A stretch of DNA of 46,625 nucleotides. Source: Zygnema cylindricum. Taxonomy: Eukaryota; Streptophyta; Zygnematophyceae; Zygnematales; Zygnemataceae. Both the position numbers and the translations under genes were made by a program. The notes below the pieces were generated by a model. The model had not been told where the DNA came from. It ran no database searches and saw only the letters and a program-made list of their open reading frames with translations. The first letter of the stretch is position 1. Each line of letters starts with the position of its first letter. Location: the NCBI GenBank assembly GCA_037447655.1, contig JBBHKE010001151.1:1-46625 (forward strand), given 5' to 3'. This document shows positions 43,601 through 46,625 of this stretch, piece by piece.

Positions 43601-46600
43601 ACTCAAAGTTGTGATAGAAGCATGGTTTAAGGTTTTTTTAAAATATTTTTGTGAGCGTTAACAATATAAATAGTTTGTTACCACTATTGTTGTTAGCGCA
43701 AACACAAACTTGTTTTAAAACATGGTTTGGCGTTTATTTTACCTCTTTTTTTGACCGCGAACAATAAACGTTGTTTGTCACAAATATCTTTGTTAGCGCA
43801 AACTTGAATTTGTGTTAGAAACATGGTTTAGGATTTTTTTTAACTATTTTTGTGAGCGTTAACAATATAAAGTGTTTGTTACCACTATTGTTGTTAGCGC
43901 AAACACAAACTTGTGTTATAAACATGGTTCGGAGTTTATTCTACCTCTTTCTGTGACCGCGAACAATAAACATTGTTTGTTACAAATATCTTTGTTAGCG
44001 CAAACTAAAATTTGTGTAACAAACATAGTTTAAGGGATTTTTAAACAATTTTTGTGAACGTTAACAATATAAAGAGTTAGTTGCCACTATTCTTGATAGC
44101 GCAAACACAAACTTGTGTTATAAACATGGTTGAAGGTTTATTTTACCTCTTTTTGTGACCGCGATCAATAAACGTTGTTTGTTAAAAATATCTTTGTTAG
44201 CTCAAACTCAAATTTGTGTTAGAAACATGGTTTAGGGTTTTTTTATTAATATTTTTGTGAGCGTTAACAATATAAAGTGTTTGTTACCACTGTTGTTGTT
44301 AGCCCAAACACAAACCTATGTTATAAACATGGTTCGGAGATTATTTTTCCTCTTTTTGTGACTGGGAACATTAAACGTTGTTTGTTTCGAATATATTTTT
44401 AGCGTAAACTCAAATTTGTGTTAGAAACATGGTTTAGGGTTTCTTTTAGCTGTTTTTGTGAGCGTTAACAATATAAAGTGTTTGTTACCACTATTGTTGT
44501 TAGCGCAAACACAAACTTGTGTTATATACTGGTTTCGGAGTATATTCTAGCTCTTTTTCTGACTGTGAACAATAAACGTTGTTTGTTACAAATATCTTTT
44601 TTAGCGCAAACTCAAATTTGTGTTAGAAACCTAGTTTAGTGTTTTTTTTTTTAATTTTTGAGAGCGTTAACATTTTAAAGTGTTTGTTACCACTATTGTT
44701 GCTAGCGCAAACACAATCTTGTGTTATAAACGTGGTTCGCAGTTTATTCTACCTCTTTTTGTGAACGCGAACAATAAACGTTGTTTGTTTCAAATATCTT
44801 TGTTAGCGCAAACTCAAATTTGTGTTAGAAACATGATTTAGGGTTTTTTTTAACTATTTTTGTGAGCGTTAACAATATAAAGTGTTTGTTACCACTATTG
44901 TTGTTAGCGCAAACACAAACCTGTGTTATAAGCATGGTTCAAAGTTTATTTTATCTTTTTTTGTGACCGTGAACAATAAACGTTGTTTGTGACAAATATT
45001 TTTACTAGCCCAAACTCAAATTTGTGTAAGAAACATGGTTTAGGGTTTTTTTAAACTATTTTTTTTTAGCGTTAACAATATAAAGAGTTTGTTGCTACTA
45101 TTGTTGTTAGCGCAAACACAAACTTGTGTTATAAACATGGTTCAAAGTTTCTTCTACCTCTTTTTGTGACCGCGAACCATAAACGTTGTTTGTTACAAAT
45201 ATCTTTGTTAGCGCAAACTCAAATTTTTGTTAGAAACATAGTTTAGGGTTTATTTTTTATTTTTTTATGTGTGTTTTTTTGTCAGCGTTAACAATATAAA
45301 GATTTTGTTACCACTATTGTTGTTAGCGCAAACACAAACCTGTGTTATAAACATATTTCATAGTTTATTTTATCTTGTTTTGTGACCGGGAACAATAAAC
45401 GTTGTTTGTTACAAATATCTTTGTTAGCGCAAACTCAAATTTGTGTTAGAAACATGGTATAGGGTTTCTTTTAACTATTTTTGTAAGCGTTAACAATATA
45501 AAGTGTTTGTTACCACTATTGTTGTTAGCGCAAAAGCAAACTTGTGCTATGAACAATGTTTGGAGTTTATTTTACCTCTTTTTCCGTCTACAATCAATAA
45601 ATATTGTTTGTTACAAATATCTTTGTTAGCCCAAACTTAAATTTGTGTTAAAAACATGGTTTGGGGTCTTTTTTAACTATTTTTGTGAGCTTTAACAATA
45701 TAAAGTGTTTGTTACCAATATTGTTGTTAGCGCAAACACAAACTTGTGTTATAAACATGGTTTCGGAGTATATTCTACCTCTTTTTGTGACTGTGAACAA
45801 TAAACATTGTTTGTTACAAATATCTTTTTTAGCGCAAACTCAAATTTGTGTTAGAAACATAGTTTTTTTTTTTTTTTTAATATTTTTGTGAGCGTTAAAA
45901 TTTTATAGTGTTTGTTACCACTATTGTTGCTAGCGCAACACAATCTTGTGTTATAAACATGGTTCGGAGTTTATTCTACCTCTTTTTGTGAACGAGAACA
46001 ATAAAAATTGTTTGTTACAAATATCTTTGTCAGCGCAAACTCGAATTTGTGTTAGAAACATGGTTTAGGATTTTTTTTAACTATTTTTGTGAGCGTTAAC
46101 AATATAAAGTGTTTGTTACCACTATTCTTGTTAGCGCAAACACAAACTTGTGTTATAAACATGGTTCGGAGTTTATTCTACCTCTTTCTGTGACCGCGAA
46201 CAATAAACATTGTTTGTTACAAATAACTTTGTTAGCGCAAACTAAAATTTGTGTAACAAACATAGTTTAAGGGATTTTTAAACAATTTTTGTGAACGTTA
46301 ACAATATAAAGAGTTAGTTGCCACTATTCTTGATAGCGCAAACACAAACTTGTGTTATAAACATGGTTGAAGGTTTATTTTACCTCTTTTTGTGACCGCG
46401 ATCAATAAACGTTGTTTGTTAAAAATATCTTTGTTAGCTCAAACTCAAATTTGTGTTAGAAACATGGTTTAGGGTTTTTTTATTAATATTTTTGTGAGCG
46501 TTAACAATATAAAGTGTTTGTTACCACTGTTGTTGTTAGCCCAAACACAAACCTATGTTATAAACATGGTTCGGAGATTATTTTTCCTCTTTTTGTGACT

Positions 46601-46625
46601 GGGAACATTAAACGTTGTTTGTTTC
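34673..46625. repeat. Satellite array, block 3 (about 59 dimers, runs off the window)
   Basis: The same 202-bp dimer continues to the right edge. Right of about 40400 the units look more uniform than in blocks 1 and 2. Several local duplications are visible: a 90-bp tandem repeat near 37206-37385, a segment around 37081 repeated 1500 bp later at 38581, a 302-bp step near 40861/41163, and a block at 43812-44388 repeated at 46049-46625. Confidence 0.93.
43812..44388. repeat. Segment nearly identical to 46049-46625
   Basis: About 577 bases recur 2237 bp downstream, sharing rare variants such as TAAGGGATTTTTAAAC and GAGTTAGTTGCCACTATTC. 2237 bp is about 11 dimers. The second copy runs into the window edge, so the full length is unknown. 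Confidence 0.85.

Noticed and set aside
24527-46625. Satellite as a centromere with a CENP-B box
   Set aside because: I see no match to the mammalian CENP-B box, and centromere identity cannot be judged from sequence alone.

Overview
The window is repeat-dominated eukaryotic DNA, most likely from a plant or green alga. I see no host gene, tRNA, rRNA or prokaryotic gene in it. The plant assignment is inference. It rests on a 16-nt retrotransposon primer-binding site that matches the anticodon region of plant-type initiator tRNA-Met (as I remember that sequence), on telo-box motifs of the TTTAGGG type in the satellite, and on Ty1/copia elements throughout.

Left part, 1-16237. The window opens inside the RNase H domain of a Ty1/copia element (called D here), followed by its 3' LTR (412-1476). 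Next comes the end of a related LTR, split by a candidate solo LTR (1515-2977), and then AT-rich DNA. From 3570 to 16237 lies a three-LTR tandem of a non-autonomous family (B): LTR, internal, LTR, internal, LTR. B encodes a Gag-like protein and keeps only scraps of reverse transcriptase and RNase H. The second B internal region is split by a 5.05-kb minus-strand copia element (A, 9003-14052), flanked by a degenerate 5-bp target duplication.

Middle part, 16238-24526. After a purine/pyrimidine-skewed spacer comes a plus-strand copia element (C). It has a 920-bp 5' LTR, gag with a zinc knuckle, protease, integrase, reverse transcriptase and the start of RNase H, all broken by stops and frameshifts. 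A minus-strand D element interrupts its RNase H and runs into a 10-N assembly gap. Beyond the gap is the end of an A/C-type element with RNase H, polypurine tract and LTR.

Right part, 24527-46625. About 18.9 kb of AT-rich satellite starts exactly at the end of that LTR. The unit is a dimer of about 202 bp made of two diverged monomers of about 101 bp (halves A and B), roughly 94 dimers in all, with local higher-order duplications. It is interrupted by a collapsed C/D composite (29513-31655) and a 1009-bp solo LTR (33664-34672).

The most unusual feature is the start of Gag. These elements carry a half-tRNA (Drosophila copia-like) primer-binding site directly after the LTR, and an AUG of the gag frame lies inside it, opposite the CAU anticodon of the primer tRNA. 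In A/C-type LTRs the frame opens about 60 nt earlier, within the LTR itself. No element in the window looks able to move by itself.
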